64,000 nt of DNA. Origin: Cloeon dipterum. Taxonomy: Eukaryota > Arthropoda > Insecta > Ephemeroptera > Baetidae. The stretch is from NCBI RefSeq assembly GCF_949628265.1, contig NC_088788.1:21004335-21068334 (forward strand). Direction: 5' to 3'. The position numbers and the translations under genes are program-made. Each line of letters starts with the position of its first letter. Position 1 is the stretch's first letter. The notes beneath the pieces were generated by a model. It did no database searches. It saw only the letters and a list, made by a program, of their open reading frames with translations, and was not told the DNA's origin. Of the stretch, positions 50,901 through 61,850 are shown piece by piece.

Positions 50901-51139
50901 GTGTGTTGGCCGACGCGCCGATCGGAAAGGCTGGCTAAATTAATGAGGATGTCGATGCCGGCGAACGAGAGCCACAAGTAGTACATGAACTGCAGGAAAA
51001 TAACCAGCGAAGCGCAAGACAACAGCCACTGCACGTTTCCCTCCAACTCGTTCCGCCGCCAAGCATTGTTCACCGCGGTTCCGCGCACGTCCTCCCCGTC
51101 TGGCCGCGGAAAACCAGCGTTTGGCCTCTCTACGTTCAT
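47924..51139 (-). CDS. unrecognised polytopic membrane protein, 343 aa
   Basis: Five minus-strand exons: 50777-51139, 49283-49333, 48957-49223, 48097-48325 and 47924-48045. Phases 0, 0, 0 and 1 agree, giving 344 codons including TGA. Two introns are short (59 and 51 bp). I do not recognise the protein. It has a polar N-terminus of about 35 residues, then hydrophobic segments at about 38-68, 88-109, 158-187, 194-209, 216-231 and 239-254. A basic stretch, GRRLARRRW, follows, and the C-terminus is acidic and hydrophilic (FPMEEDEIFMNNVIFGID). No Gr signature is present, although the size and five to six membrane spans resemble a receptor or channel. It ends about 200 bp upstream of the gustatory receptor on the same strand. 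The start is the first ATG of the open exon; an upstream exon cannot be excluded. Confidence 0.7.
48421..48445. repeat. TAAA tetranucleotide repeat
   Basis: About six tandem TAAA units in an intron of the unrecognised membrane protein, immediately left of the hairpin at 48466-48524. Confidence 0.85.
48466..48524. repeat. inverted repeat, 13-bp perfect arms
   Basis: AGGTGGAAATTTT at 48466-48478 is the exact reverse complement of 48512-48524, with a 33-base loop. The left flank, TGGAGAAAATTCTCTAGTTG, resembles the hairpin at 53703-53755, suggesting a related small element. It lies in the 631-bp intron of the unrecognised membrane protein gene. Confidence 0.6.
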
Positions 51140-51703
51140 GTGTTTTTATGTTTGTTCTCAACAAATTTACATTTGGTGCCAACAATGCTGACAATCTAGT
51201 TATAATTGCTACAATAATCATAAAATATTTTCAAAATATGCGACAGTTTATTATAATGTATTAAATAATGTAAAATCCATAGAGTTTATGTACTTATTGT
51301 AAAACATTTAACAAAAATACAAAATATAAATTTACCAATCAACTATGAAGGAAGTTGAAGGTTTAAATTTCAGTTAGTAATTTAAAGACCTTGCAGAAAA
51401 TTGATTTTAGGAGGAAATCCATTTTGCATAATATTATAATTTAAAAAGTAAACGAAAAAATAAGGTCGATTGATGTACGCATATTAAATACAAAATAATA
51501 TTCGAACACAATAAAATGCTTTATATTATATTATGTGAAAACAACCAACAAAACCATTTGTCGAAAAATGAAACCAACACAAATTTTACGGTTGAAGCTC
51601 TCTATTTTACTAACGAAAATTGCTCTCCGCTCTCACAGACAGAATAAATTATTCATGAAAATAAATAAAATTTTGTGCGATCATCAGTGCGTGAAAATGC
51701 AAA
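51140..51703. other. AT-rich spacer between two minus-strand genes
   Basis: About 560 bp of AT-rich sequence. It would hold the 3' UTR of the 214-aa protein gene and the promoter of the unrecognised membrane protein gene. No open frame of note and no clear TATA or poly(A) assignment. Confidence 0.4.
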
Positions 51704-53313
51704 TCATTCGCTCTGTTTGCCAAATTTTTTGTTTTTTCTCAAATTCTTGTTCGACCTGACTTTGCTCTTTGCTTGCTGATGGTTGACTTGTTCGCCAAGC
51801 ATGGCCAAGAGACGCTCGGGCAACGCGGCTAGACTGTCCTGGTGCAGCAGTCCCACCTCGTTCATAAGCTCCAAACCACGGCCCAAGAGGTCCTCGCTGC
51901 TGGCGCCGCCCACAGATCGGCGTCGACGACCCGACCTCGCAGCGACGCCTTCCACTGCACTCTGAAACATTTTGCAACACAAAAAAGCAAATTCAAAACA
52001 AATAAATGTATTGTCTTAATTATTATTTTTTAGTTTGGAATTTAGCCACATAGAGATAAATTACTTTAGGTTTGCAATGTTACAAAATTACTCCCCAAGA
52101 GGCAAAAGATATCCTGTGTCCTATGCAAATTTTTCTGTTTTTTATGAAGCGGGGTAGAGTGTGTGCTAAAAGCAAAGTTTCTTGCCTGCAAAAGGACGAG
52201 CAGGACGAGGTAGGAAATATATCCGAGGGCAGCGTTGACGTTAATGCCGCTGGGCGTGATGTTGGGGTCCATGGTGGGCTCCGGCCTGCGGGTCACAGCA
52301 CTTTACATCTCGCATCCATTTTCATGCACACGCAAAAACAATAATGGAAGCGCAAATTCAAATACGTACTCGTGGAATTTGATGTAGGTGGGCGAGTCGT
52401 GCGGGTTTCCATACGGCTCGTAATACGGCGAGGCTGAAATTGGGTTTTAATGCGAAATTTGCATATTGTTTGATGAGCAGAGATTGATATTTTACCTTCG
52501 TAATGAACATTGCTGGCTGCGACGTGGTTGGCAGACCGAGCTGAAGTCATGGCTGGGGGATATTTGTGGTGGCCTAGTGATTGCAATTGCTGAACTAAAA
52601 TAATCATAAAAATTAACTCATAAATAAAAAAGTGTCCCATATACCAAAGAATTTCCTTTTATATTGTACTTAGTTGTCATTTTTAAATAGGGAACTAAAA
52701 TTTTTCCGTGAAATCTATTGTATCGTCTTGTTTGTGCAATTTTTATTTAATCCCAAAAACATCGTATTTTGGAAACAAAAGTATATTATACTTATAGACT
52801 GAATGAAATTACAAAATAATGAAATTCGGAATAATATGAAAATGTGGTGGTCTTTGTCAAAGGGTCACAGAATAGTTCGTTTTGAAAATAAATGATTTCC
52901 GATGGGAATTGTCTACCATTTCATTGGCCAAGGTTCTGATAGAAGTCCAAAAGGATAAAATGCTGAGCCAAGTAAAAGGTAATGCTGTTAAATGTCTAAA
53001 TTTGAGAAAAGATTTGTACAATTATAAATTTCATTTATTCGAGATACAATTTTTCACAATATTCAGATCCTTAAAAATATAATTTTTAAATTTTGAAAAT
53101 AATCGTGTTAAAAAATAAAATTTAACTCTCTCTTGTATTTATTTTTTCTTATATTTGTGAATTATGAAATTCAAAGCCGAAATACTCACCGATCTGATTT
53201 GCGATGTCGGTGCTGTCGGCCACTTGGTCGGCAACCGCGGCGCGTGCCGAATGCACCTGTAGGAGGGCGGCGAACAGGAGGAGCACGGTGGTAGTCGGCG
53301 TCTTGGTGGCCAT
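51704..53313 (-). CDS. unrecognised signal-peptide protein with short hydrophobic segment, 214 aa (paralogue A)
   Basis: Five minus-strand exons: 53190-53313, 52496-52594, 52370-52433, 52186-52285 and 51704-51961. Phases are 1, 1, 2 and 0, giving 215 codons including TGA. The fourth intron uses a GC donor (CAG/GCAAGA). The N-terminus MATKTPTTTVLLLFAALLQV is a signal peptide with likely cleavage near residue 25. A Tyr/Pro/His-rich region follows (SPYYEPYGNPHDSPTY), then an acidic PEPTMDP, the motif PSGINV and a short hydrophobic run, GYISYLVLLVLLQ (about 117-129). RSGRRRRSV at 138-146 is furin-like. The tail has amphipathic Leu-rich helices and a basic end. I do not recognise the family. It is the paralogue of the divergent plus-strand neighbour: three intron phases match and exon 4 aligns with that gene's exon 3. 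Whether it is secreted, a processed precursor or a single-pass membrane protein is open. Confidence 0.78.
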
Positions 53314-53504
53314 GCTGAGTCGGACTGCAGTGGTCCTGCCGTGGCGGGGTTCGTTTTAAGGCGGCGCGATGTGGGTCAGCAGCGCGAACCAATTTCGACC
53401 CATCATGCGGCGCGGTCACCCTTACTTGGACGGGCTAACTAGCGTGTCACTCGCGGGCCTTAAGAAGAGGCCGCCGCGTCCGCGGCTCCTCAGCTGCTCC
53501 AAAG
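53314..53504. promoter_or_regulatory. compact bidirectional promoter of the paralogous pair
   Basis: Only 191 bp separate the two start codons. TTTTAAGGC at about 53354-53362 and GCCTTAAG at about 53457-53464 are TATA-like mirror-image elements, each centred about 45 bp upstream of its own ATG. A CCAAT box lies near 53389-53393. The middle contains an imperfect inverted repeat, GATGTGGGTC (53368-53377) against GACCCATCAT (53397-53406). Promoter role is inferred from position and motifs. Confidence 0.6.
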
Positions 53505-55269
53505 ATGCGGCTGCTGAGTGTCGTCGTCCTGCTGCACGTCCTCGCCGCCCTCGACGCCGCCTCCAACAGCAGCTCTGCGTCCGCCGAGCTGCCCAAGGAG
53601 CACCGCACGGCGGCGGCCAGCAGCAAGGAAATCGTCACTAAAATAGGTAAGTGCTCTAAATTCATTGAGACATTCAGATAATATTACGAGATATATTTAA
53701 GCAAACAAATTGGAGAAAAAATTCTAGTTGGAAGTTGATTTTCTCCAATTTGTTTTGACATCTATTTTGTCAATATTTTAATTGGTCTAGGCAACACTCC
53801 ACAAACTTCCTCGCAAACGGCTAAAATGTAATATTAAATTTGACATTTAATCATATTTTTCAAAATTTAGATTGGAAGTAGCCCGTATTTTTATTCTAAA
53901 AATTATAAAATAAGCTTGGAAATTTCTCAAATTAAAATAAAATGCTTATCGCAGGACAGTCGATCATTAAAACAATATTTCTACCCGTAAATTAACGCTG
54001 TTCACGATATTTCATTTTTCTAATGGCTATATGAATTTTATAAAAACAAATAAATTCGATTAATATAGCCAAAACGTTAGTTTGCTATATGTGCAATTTC
54101 TTTTCAATATCTCCAAAATATCCGCTAGAAGAAATTTAAAATTTCATAGGAAAGTTGCAAGAAATAATGCCAAGAATTTTTTTTATCATACTGAATATTC
54201 CTAACGATTACCTGATGGTCCTTTTTTATTCATGTTGAATTGAAAAGCCGAACATTTTCCTCAAAGCTATCAACGCCATTTTACACTCTACTAATTTTAA
54301 CTTCTACAATTCTATTTTGTTATATCGACAAATATGTAATGGAGTTATGTATTTTTAGATGAAATCATAATTTATTATACATATCAATGAAGGCAAAGTG
54401 CAACAATTTTCTACACTTGTACTTTGTCAATGTCTGACCTAGTAGATGAAATAAGAATGGCTGACACACTGCTTTGAATAAATTGGTTATGCAAAATACA
54501 GTGTGCAACAGCAAAATTGAACGCATTAGAACAAACTGAATAGGAAAACACATATTTTCCATATGAACCAGAAGTTGCTTCCTAAGATTTCAAGACGATT
54601 TGCGTGTTCCAGTCAAGAAGATCAAAGGCATGGCTGATCAGCACAAACTGCCGTCGTGGCTGAACGAGCAAATCTACCAGTACGAAGACCCGATCGCGTC
54701 TGGCCACCCGCACGCCTACCACGTGATCAAGTATGACATATATTTACCCTTTCGGGCATCAGCACTTTGAGAACCCATTTGTATCATATTAAGAGTCGAT
54801 TTAAGGCAGCACACTGTCCTCATTACTTTCCTGGCTGAGCGGAACCTGCGTCAGCTGCACCAACTGTGCCATTGACGTCGGCAAAGCGAGAAAAAATGAC
54901 TCAATTTCCATTTTCCGCGCTTTCCACCTGCGCGCAGTTGCATCTTTTCTAGGTTCATATATTTTATTTTTTAGGGACGAGGAGCCAACGAGCGACTCGA
55001 TTTTCAGTCCAACCGGTGTGAACATCAAAGGAATGCTAGGATTCGTTGAATACCTAATTCTGCTCATTCTTTTAAAGGTGAACTAGCATTGATTTAAATA
55101 ACAAATGACTTGCTTTTGTCACGGCACCAATGTATGGATCCAGGGCTCCATTGATCACGTAGCCGAGAGGTACAAGCTGTCCAACAAGATCAAAGACCAG
55201 GAGTTTCTGGCCAGGAAGACGCGAGACTTGAACGAACTCAGCACAAAAATCCTCCAGAGATTGCACTAA
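53505..55269 (+). CDS. unrecognised signal-peptide protein with short hydrophobic segment, 168 aa (paralogue B)
   Basis: Four exons: 53505-53646, 54595-54730, 54975-55077 and 55144-55269. Phases are 1, 2 and 0, all GT-AG, giving 169 codons including TAA. The N-terminus MRLLSVVVLLHVLAALDAAS is a clear signal peptide, followed by an NSS sequon at residue 21. Next come a Lys-rich stretch, YEDPIASGHPHAYHVIK, an acidic DEEPTSDS, the motif SPTGVNI and a hydrophobic run EYLILLILLK (about 118-127). The last exon gives an amphipathic, charged tail (YKLSNKIKDQEFLARKTRDL). The acidic/PTG/hydrophobic exon matches paralogue A in length and motif order. Retention of the last intron would end the protein two codons later (LKVN stop), so a shorter isoform of about 129 aa is possible. 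No family is recognised; secretion or single-pass membrane anchoring is inferred. Confidence 0.78.
53703..53755. repeat. hairpin with 17-bp perfect stem and 19-base loop
   Basis: Bases 53703-53719 are the exact reverse complement of 53739-53755, with core AACAAATTGGAGAAAA against TTTTCTCCAATTTGTT. It lies in the first intron of paralogue B, just after the donor. It shares the string AGTTGGA and the preceding TGGAGAAAA with the inverted repeat near 48.45 kb. Confidence 0.7.
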
Positions 55270-55307
55270 TTTATTCAACAAGCAGGGATTCCGAGTTTGG
55301 ATGGTCA

Positions 55308-55313
55308 AATAAA
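55308..55313 (+). terminator. poly(A) signal of paralogue B
   Basis: AATAAA lies 39 bases after the stop codon, with another AATAAA near 55366. A short 3' UTR fits the compact gene. Confidence 0.55.
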
Positions 55314-56380
55314 ACCAGTGGATTCAGCTTTTTACAATTGGATGATTTTTTTACTCTACAAACATCAATAAAACTGTTCTATCAGTTTGTCAATACAGCA
55401 AAGCATGCGCTTAATTTGATATAAAAAATTTGAAACTAAATTTAATCGATTTTGTTAAGCAGAGAAATGATAATTAAAGAGTTATTTATTACAAGATGAG
55501 GTTGTTGCTTTTTTGTTACATCTTCTCCGACAGACAGTCAGTGGCGACGCTGCTTTGTCTTCTTTCAAGTAAATTAACCGTAATTACAGCTCACGCACTC
55601 ACAGTTCAATTCACGACACAAACGACACTCTTTCTTTTGAACCCAGCCTTGGCCGCCAGCTGGCTTGCAAATGCAGTCAGGGTAATTTTTTTAGCTACAA
55701 CTGCGTCTGAACTGAGACGGAAAACAGTTTCAATTTTAAATAAAAACGAATCAAATCAACTAGAAATTGAACAACATAAATGCAGCCGAATTTCGGCCAA
55801 ACATGGAATAATATCACAAACCAAGGCCGGGCCAGCATTTTCCGATGAAACGAAAAACTTTATAAGTTCTTCTCTCTTTCATAATAATAATAATTAAAAC
55901 ACAATCTTGTGTGAGTCCAACAACTCACATTTTTGCAACGTTCCGCGCGCGCGCTTACTCTTTCTCTCTCTTTCTTTCTTTATCGTTCGAACCGTGAGAA
56001 TTCTTTTCCATTGAGTAGTTGTGTATTGTATTTACAGGAACATAAAAATGCCCGTCATCGCGAAGGAGATCCCTAGAAATTAATAATACGCAAGCGAGAT
56101 TGATCTTTCTTGGTAGTCGTTGTCGTCGTCGTCATTTGTGTGGTATGGCAAAGAAACCAAAGTGTTTTAAATAGTTTACAAATCAGCATCAGTGAAAATA
56201 AAAAGAACGAGCTCGTTCCAACGAGTCAGCCGCTGCGAAGTCGTCGCGCGTCGGTTCAACTTGAACTTTCTTCTTATTCATCATCATCAGTATGCACAAG
56301 AAACGGAAAACGGAAAAACAGAGTCTGTGAGCCAAACTGGTGGCGTCATCTTGTGCCTGCCCGCGCGCAAACTAGCCGGG
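55314..56380. other. convergent spacer between paralogue B and gustavus
   Basis: Mixed AT-rich sequence with pyrimidine-rich runs near 55955-55985 and GTC repeats near 56116-56136. It should hold the gustavus 3' UTR on the minus strand. The open plus frames (55496-55897 and 56110-56541) have no recognisable domain; the second overlaps the antisense of the gustavus SOCS-box exon. Confidence 0.4.
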
Positions 56381-58977
56381 CTATCTGCGGTCTTTGTACA
56401 AGAGGTATGTCTCCAACGCCGGCGGCAAGCACAGCTCGTGGATCCGCTCCTCCAGCTGCTCCTTTCCTACACCTTGCCGTATCACTCGCCGACAAAGGTC
56501 CATCAGAGGCAAAGGCTCAGCTGAAAATTACAACTCGTTAGTCAAACAGTTCAAATGCGAAAAAGTCTACTTTTTAAATAATTAACTGGACAAATAGAAG
56601 ATTTTTAGGATTAAGAATGTTGGACTAAAGACTATTGATCCTCTCTTTTATATTCAAACCCAATTTAATTTTTTTCAGGGACAATTTTAAATATCATTGA
56701 ACTTTCTTTCTCACTGTCACTTTGATTGACTTTGGTTGCGAGAAACTAGACTGCGATTAGAAAGCTATAACGCAAGTAGTGTTTTACAAAACAAATTGTT
56801 TTTGCATAACACATGATAATACATATAAGATATTAAATTTCCAGTGAGTATGACTGTTTCCCTATCAAGATCTAGCCTAGAATGAATAAAATTATAACTA
56901 AGTGGGAAATCCCACTGTTACTTTACATATCTATTTATGTATAATATTAAAATAGCTCTGAATTTAAATTGCATCCTTGTTTACGCTGCAAGTTTGGAAA
57001 AACTAGGAATTGAATATCAAAATTTTCTCAGTATTGAAAATTGCAATTATTAACAGCCTTATTTAATGAACCATTATTTGAATTAATTTTTAATCTTTTA
57101 GGGATGGAATGCTCACTCAAAAGAATAGCATTGCCCAAAGAAAAGAAAGAAAAAACTTCAATAGTGTCAGGCTTTAAAAAGATTGGGATAATTCCATAGA
57201 GTAACCTTCCAAATCTTATTTTTCTTAACGATAATTTGAGCAATAATTATCACTGCATTAAGAAAATGGTCAATAACAAAACTGATAAAATTAGAAAGAA
57301 GAGCATCATATGTCACGCTATGAAATTAAACGCTTTTCGTTTGGATGAAATACAAAAAAAAACACCATTTATTTCAGAAAAATTCTGAATTTCAGTATTT
57401 AATCTCCACTAAAATAAAAACATAAAATTGAAAAAAATACTTACGGTCAAGGCCGCCGATGTACTTAATAGTGATCTCGCAGTGTCCCCAGACAGCGCTG
57501 ACGATCGGGTGCAGTTTCCTGCCTTTGAGGCCTCGGAAGGCGACCCCCAGGTACTGGCCGTCAACGACGAACGCCAGGGTGCCCTCGTCCATGTCGAGCA
57601 CCACCAGCAGCTTGTCGGGCACGATGAAAGTCTCGTCGGGCTTGAGCAGCGCCGGGTAGGTAACCCCGCTGGCGCTGTTTTTGCTGTCGTGGTACAGCTT
57701 GTTGCGCCCCAGGTCCCAACCCCATGACTGTTCGTTGCTGCCCACCAGGCTCTGGAATTCGAAAAGAATGTTACACAGCGGCTAAGATAATTAAATAGAT
57801 TTCAACCATGGAGATTTGTTTTGAAAGACTTAAAATAAATAAAAAGAGTAATAATGAACTTTATTTGAAATCATTCAGGATTTGTTATTAGGAATATTTA
57901 ATTTTGTTCATCTATCATATACAAAAATAACGTAAACTAAATCAAAACGACAGGAAATGAAGAGCACTATTTCTTATAATTATTTTTAAGCAAAGTTGTA
58001 TTTTCGTAGCGTACCTGATAGCCGACAGAATGCAAAGGTGCATCCTGGGTCGCCACGCCAACGACAGCATGCGTCCCCCGCTGCCTCGTGGACCAGTGGA
58101 TTTCCCAGACGTGAAGCCCTTTGGTGAAGCCGACTTTACCCCTAATGCAGTCTGTGCTTTGCGCCACAGGGTGGCGATGGAAAGTCAATTTGTCATCCTC
58201 CTGCAAGAAGGGAAGCGGTCAGTGAGATGCTCAAAAAGTTTGATTTTCAGTCCAGAGAGAGGCAATGATCAATTTGTGTGGGTTCGCACCTTGACGAATA
58301 TGTTGAGGGATCTGTCCTCAGAGTTCCATGCGTGTTTCAGTTGGCACTCGCGGCTCACTGGAGGCATGTCCAGCAGCATGTCCAGCCGCGCTGGCCGCGC
58401 AAAGTCTTGAGCCAGTTCGCGTGGAATCACAGGCTTGTAGGGCTGCGGGCTCTCGCGACTCACGTTCTTAGCTCCGCCTGCGAATCGAAAGAAACCATCA
58501 AAATCTGGATATTCTGCGACTCAAAAATATCCACAGCTGTTAGGTAATATTTTTTACGCCGTCACTTTTGTTAAATAATAATTTACCAAGAGGGCAATAA
58601 AATGACTAGACTGAAAAAAATTGGCAGCTAACGAATTATTAATTAGCAGGCAAAAATTAAGAGTCAAACGTAGCATGCTTTTCATTTTGATTAAAAAAGC
58701 ACTCAATAAAAATGTTTCCCTTATTTAATTACGTTTTAAACAATTGGAAAGAAAAACTATGGAATAATAATAACCATCCACTACCATTGTTAATTTTTTA
58801 AACAGTGTTTACAAAGCCATTTAAAAGTGTTGAATTCAATAATCAAAAAATCATGGTTAAAAAACAATTTAATATCGACCGTATACCCCCACAGCCCTCT
58901 ATGTGAAGAGGGTTGTGTGATAATTTAAAACTTTAATTATTTATAGCCATTCACCAACCTGATATTTTCTGGCCCAT
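56381..58977 (-). CDS. gus: gustavus, SPRY domain and SOCS box protein (SPSB family), 279 aa
   Basis: Five minus-strand exons: 58959-58977, 58290-58477, 58015-58200, 57445-57751 and 56381-56520. Phases are 1, 0, 0 and 1, giving 280 codons including TAG. The length of 279 aa equals the Drosophila protein as I recall it. The start [19 protein letters not shown] and the block [14 protein letters not shown] match the family. The SPRY domain (about residues 40-230) includes [78 protein letters not shown] and [18 protein letters not shown]. The last exon encodes the SOCS box ([15 protein letters not shown] to TYLLYKDRR). Family knowledge: SPSB proteins are substrate receptors of Cullin-5/Elongin B-C ubiquitin ligases. 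Gustavus binds the DINNN motif of Vasa and helps place it at the posterior pole of the oocyte. The 19-base first coding exon is preceded by a spliced 5' UTR. Confidence 0.97.
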
Positions 58978-59290
58978 GTTCATTCCCGGCCGGGAGGCGC
59001 GGGTTCGAGATCTGTGTTCGAGGTGCGCGGAACTTTTGGCCGGCAGCACCGAAGACTTGTAGTTGTGCCTACGCAGCTGACGCGCGTCCAACTGGCCGCT
59101 GTAGCGCGCGCGCCGGTGGCCGCTGCCGCTGCTGCCGGTCTCGTGGGCCGCGGAGACTTCTCTGGCCGCCGCCTGCGCTCCAACGGCCGGCTCAGTGGGT
59201 CTGCGGCAGCCCGGAGCCCCGCAACAAAGCCCCTGGTTGCTGACTAGCTCTCTACTGCGTGGCACTTCGTCTATGTACCTCCTTCTTTGC
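58978..59290 (-). other. 5' UTR part of the first coding exon of gustavus
   Basis: On the minus strand an acceptor, CACTGTTTCAG, ends at 59291. The exon then runs through GC-rich sequence to the MGQKIS start at 58977. At least one further upstream non-coding exon and the promoter must lie beyond 59.3 kb. The open frames here in other phases are not conserved. Confidence 0.5.
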
Positions 59291-61259
59291 CTGAAACAGT
59301 GACAAAAACAAACTCGGTTAGACATGCGTTTCAAAAACAGTCAACTGACTATAGGTAAATAATGTTGCATTGCAACAAATTGGAAACGATTCGTTGGTCT
59401 GTTAGGAAAAGGAGCTAGCAACCAAGAAATGGTTGGACAACAATGATACTGGAAAATCAAGCATGACATCAAAAAATTCTTTCGCAAGACTTTATTTTCT
59501 TTGTGATTATTGTTAGTGTTTCAGGGGAATATCGGCTGGCTACAATTTAAAACCCGACGAAAAATTCGACTACAAGAGTACTCAGGCTGCACTCTAGAGC
59601 AATTAAAATGCTGGGAGACAAAACAGTCGTAATGCAATAATTTTATTTTCAATTTCGAGTCTGCTGCCTGTGAGAGCAGCAGCCGGTTTCATTATTTCAT
59701 CTCCGCCGGCTGGCTTTACGCGGCGGCGGCAAATTGCAAAACGAAATTGTTGGCCAATGAAATGACAAGTACCGAGAACGTGTGTAAATGTCTGCTGACT
59801 GGATCTGTGTGTGTATGTGTGTGTGAGTGTGCAAGGCAGCAGTCTCTCTGATGTTATTATTATTATCATCTGCGCGCGGATAAAATGTGCGGCGTCACAC
59901 AGTGTTTTGAAACAATTATTCCGTAAGAATATTGCGGGACGAGACGTTATTTTGGGCCCGTGATGCTAATCGAGTGGCCTCACGAAATAATTGGATTTCC
60001 TGTTTCTCTGCCGTAGGACCACGTTTCGAAATGCGATAAGCGTCCGTGTCCTTGAAAACAGTTTAAAAGTTCAAAGCCGGAGAAAGTGTTGCTCAACAGC
60101 GCGCATTATTTACGTTCGAATGGCCACGATCTCGACTTTTCAGTCCATTTTCTCAGCAGGGGGCCGAATTTTGCATTTCGGATTCTGGCCTGAATGTTAT
60201 CAGCGTGGCACGCGCTGGTGGCTGTCTATGCATTCATCCAGCAGCTTTCGGCCAAGGCCGGATGAGTTTGGCAAACTTGTGTGCGATTAGCTTTGGTGCA
60301 ATTGTTATGCAAGCCGGGTTGCCTAACGCCGCGCGCGCGCTAATCGCCGCGTCCAAGGCGCTGCTGAATATTATCTACGCCCACGTTTGCATTTCGACGA
60401 TTTCGGCGCCCTCCCGCTCAACATCGGAGCAGTTGGCTCATAATTCATTTCACTACTCGCGCAGCAAGCATTTCACGCGGCTAACCTTGAATTTTTTGCT
60501 CTCCGCCGCTGCTGTTGCTGCTGCTGCTGCTCGGTGGTGAGATAATTCGCTCTGCCATACAAGGATACTTTCTAAACTGCTAGCATGCTAAATAGCAGCA
60601 TTACACAAATTTCAACTTTTGTGTGTACACACGCACTTGTACACGCGCGTGCTCTGTGAATGGACGATAAATCAATAGCGGGCACGACAATTACAGCTGC
60701 ACGGGGCGCGTGTTTGCACGAGAAATTTAAATTCGTGCCCGAGTGTTTCGAGCATCGACTGCTGCTGACCCAGCACCACCTCGGCCAGCAAGGGCAGGCA
60801 ATCTGTCTCACTTGCAAAATACAGCAGAGGTCGACCGCTCGCGAGTGTCGAAAACGCACAGTCTAAAAAGGCTCACAGCTCACACGCAGAGCGCGAATCG
60901 CAATGTTGGAATTATTGCTTGAAAGGCGACTTATTCGCTTTGATCGATCGATTTTACCGCCTCTTTTAATGCAACGGGAATTTATTTCAAGAAAAATAGG
61001 GAAGACAAATTCGTGCCCGACTTTGAATAGTCCCCTGAAACACCTGGCGCATTCTTTGGCTTCGGAAACATTTTAATGAGCGTGCTAGGGGACGTATAAA
61101 TCACGGTGCGTTCACAAATTTGGCGGACAACCAGCAAACTAACGACCGCCGTCCGGAGCGAAAAGAGTTTTCTTTATTCCTTTACCAAATGAGTGAGTGA
61201 GTTAGTTGGGCTTATTTTTTCCTTCACCTAAGGCCACATATGACCTTCAAAAGGAGGAG

Positions 61260-61263
<4 letters not shown>

Positions 61264-61302
<39 letters not shown>
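61264..61302. repeat. GA microsatellite running into an assembly gap (left side)
   Basis: Pure GA units interrupted directly by the N block. The tract resumes on the other side, so the gap probably arose because a long GA repeat could not be assembled. Confidence 0.9.
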
Positions 61303-61802
61303 NNNNNNNNNNNNNNNNNNNNNNNNNNNNNNNNNNNNNNNNNNNNNNNNNNNNNNNNNNNNNNNNNNNNNNNNNNNNNNNNNNNNNNNNNNNNNNNNNN
61401 NNNNNNNNNNNNNNNNNNNNNNNNNNNNNNNNNNNNNNNNNNNNNNNNNNNNNNNNNNNNNNNNNNNNNNNNNNNNNNNNNNNNNNNNNNNNNNNNNNNN
61501 NNNNNNNNNNNNNNNNNNNNNNNNNNNNNNNNNNNNNNNNNNNNNNNNNNNNNNNNNNNNNNNNNNNNNNNNNNNNNNNNNNNNNNNNNNNNNNNNNNNN
61601 NNNNNNNNNNNNNNNNNNNNNNNNNNNNNNNNNNNNNNNNNNNNNNNNNNNNNNNNNNNNNNNNNNNNNNNNNNNNNNNNNNNNNNNNNNNNNNNNNNNN
61701 NNNNNNNNNNNNNNNNNNNNNNNNNNNNNNNNNNNNNNNNNNNNNNNNNNNNNNNNNNNNNNNNNNNNNNNNNNNNNNNNNNNNNNNNNNNNNNNNNNNN
61801 NN
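61303..61802. other. assembly gap, exactly 500 N
   Basis: Five hundred unknown bases. The round number suggests a placeholder, not a measured length. Open frames drawn through it are artefacts. Confidence 0.99.
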
Positions 61803-61804
61803 AG

Positions 61805-61850
<46 letters not shown>

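Noticed and set aside
54801-55308. Minus-strand frames over the last exons of paralogue B
   Set aside because: The plus-strand reading has a signal peptide, matched intron phases and a paralogue; the minus frames have none of these.
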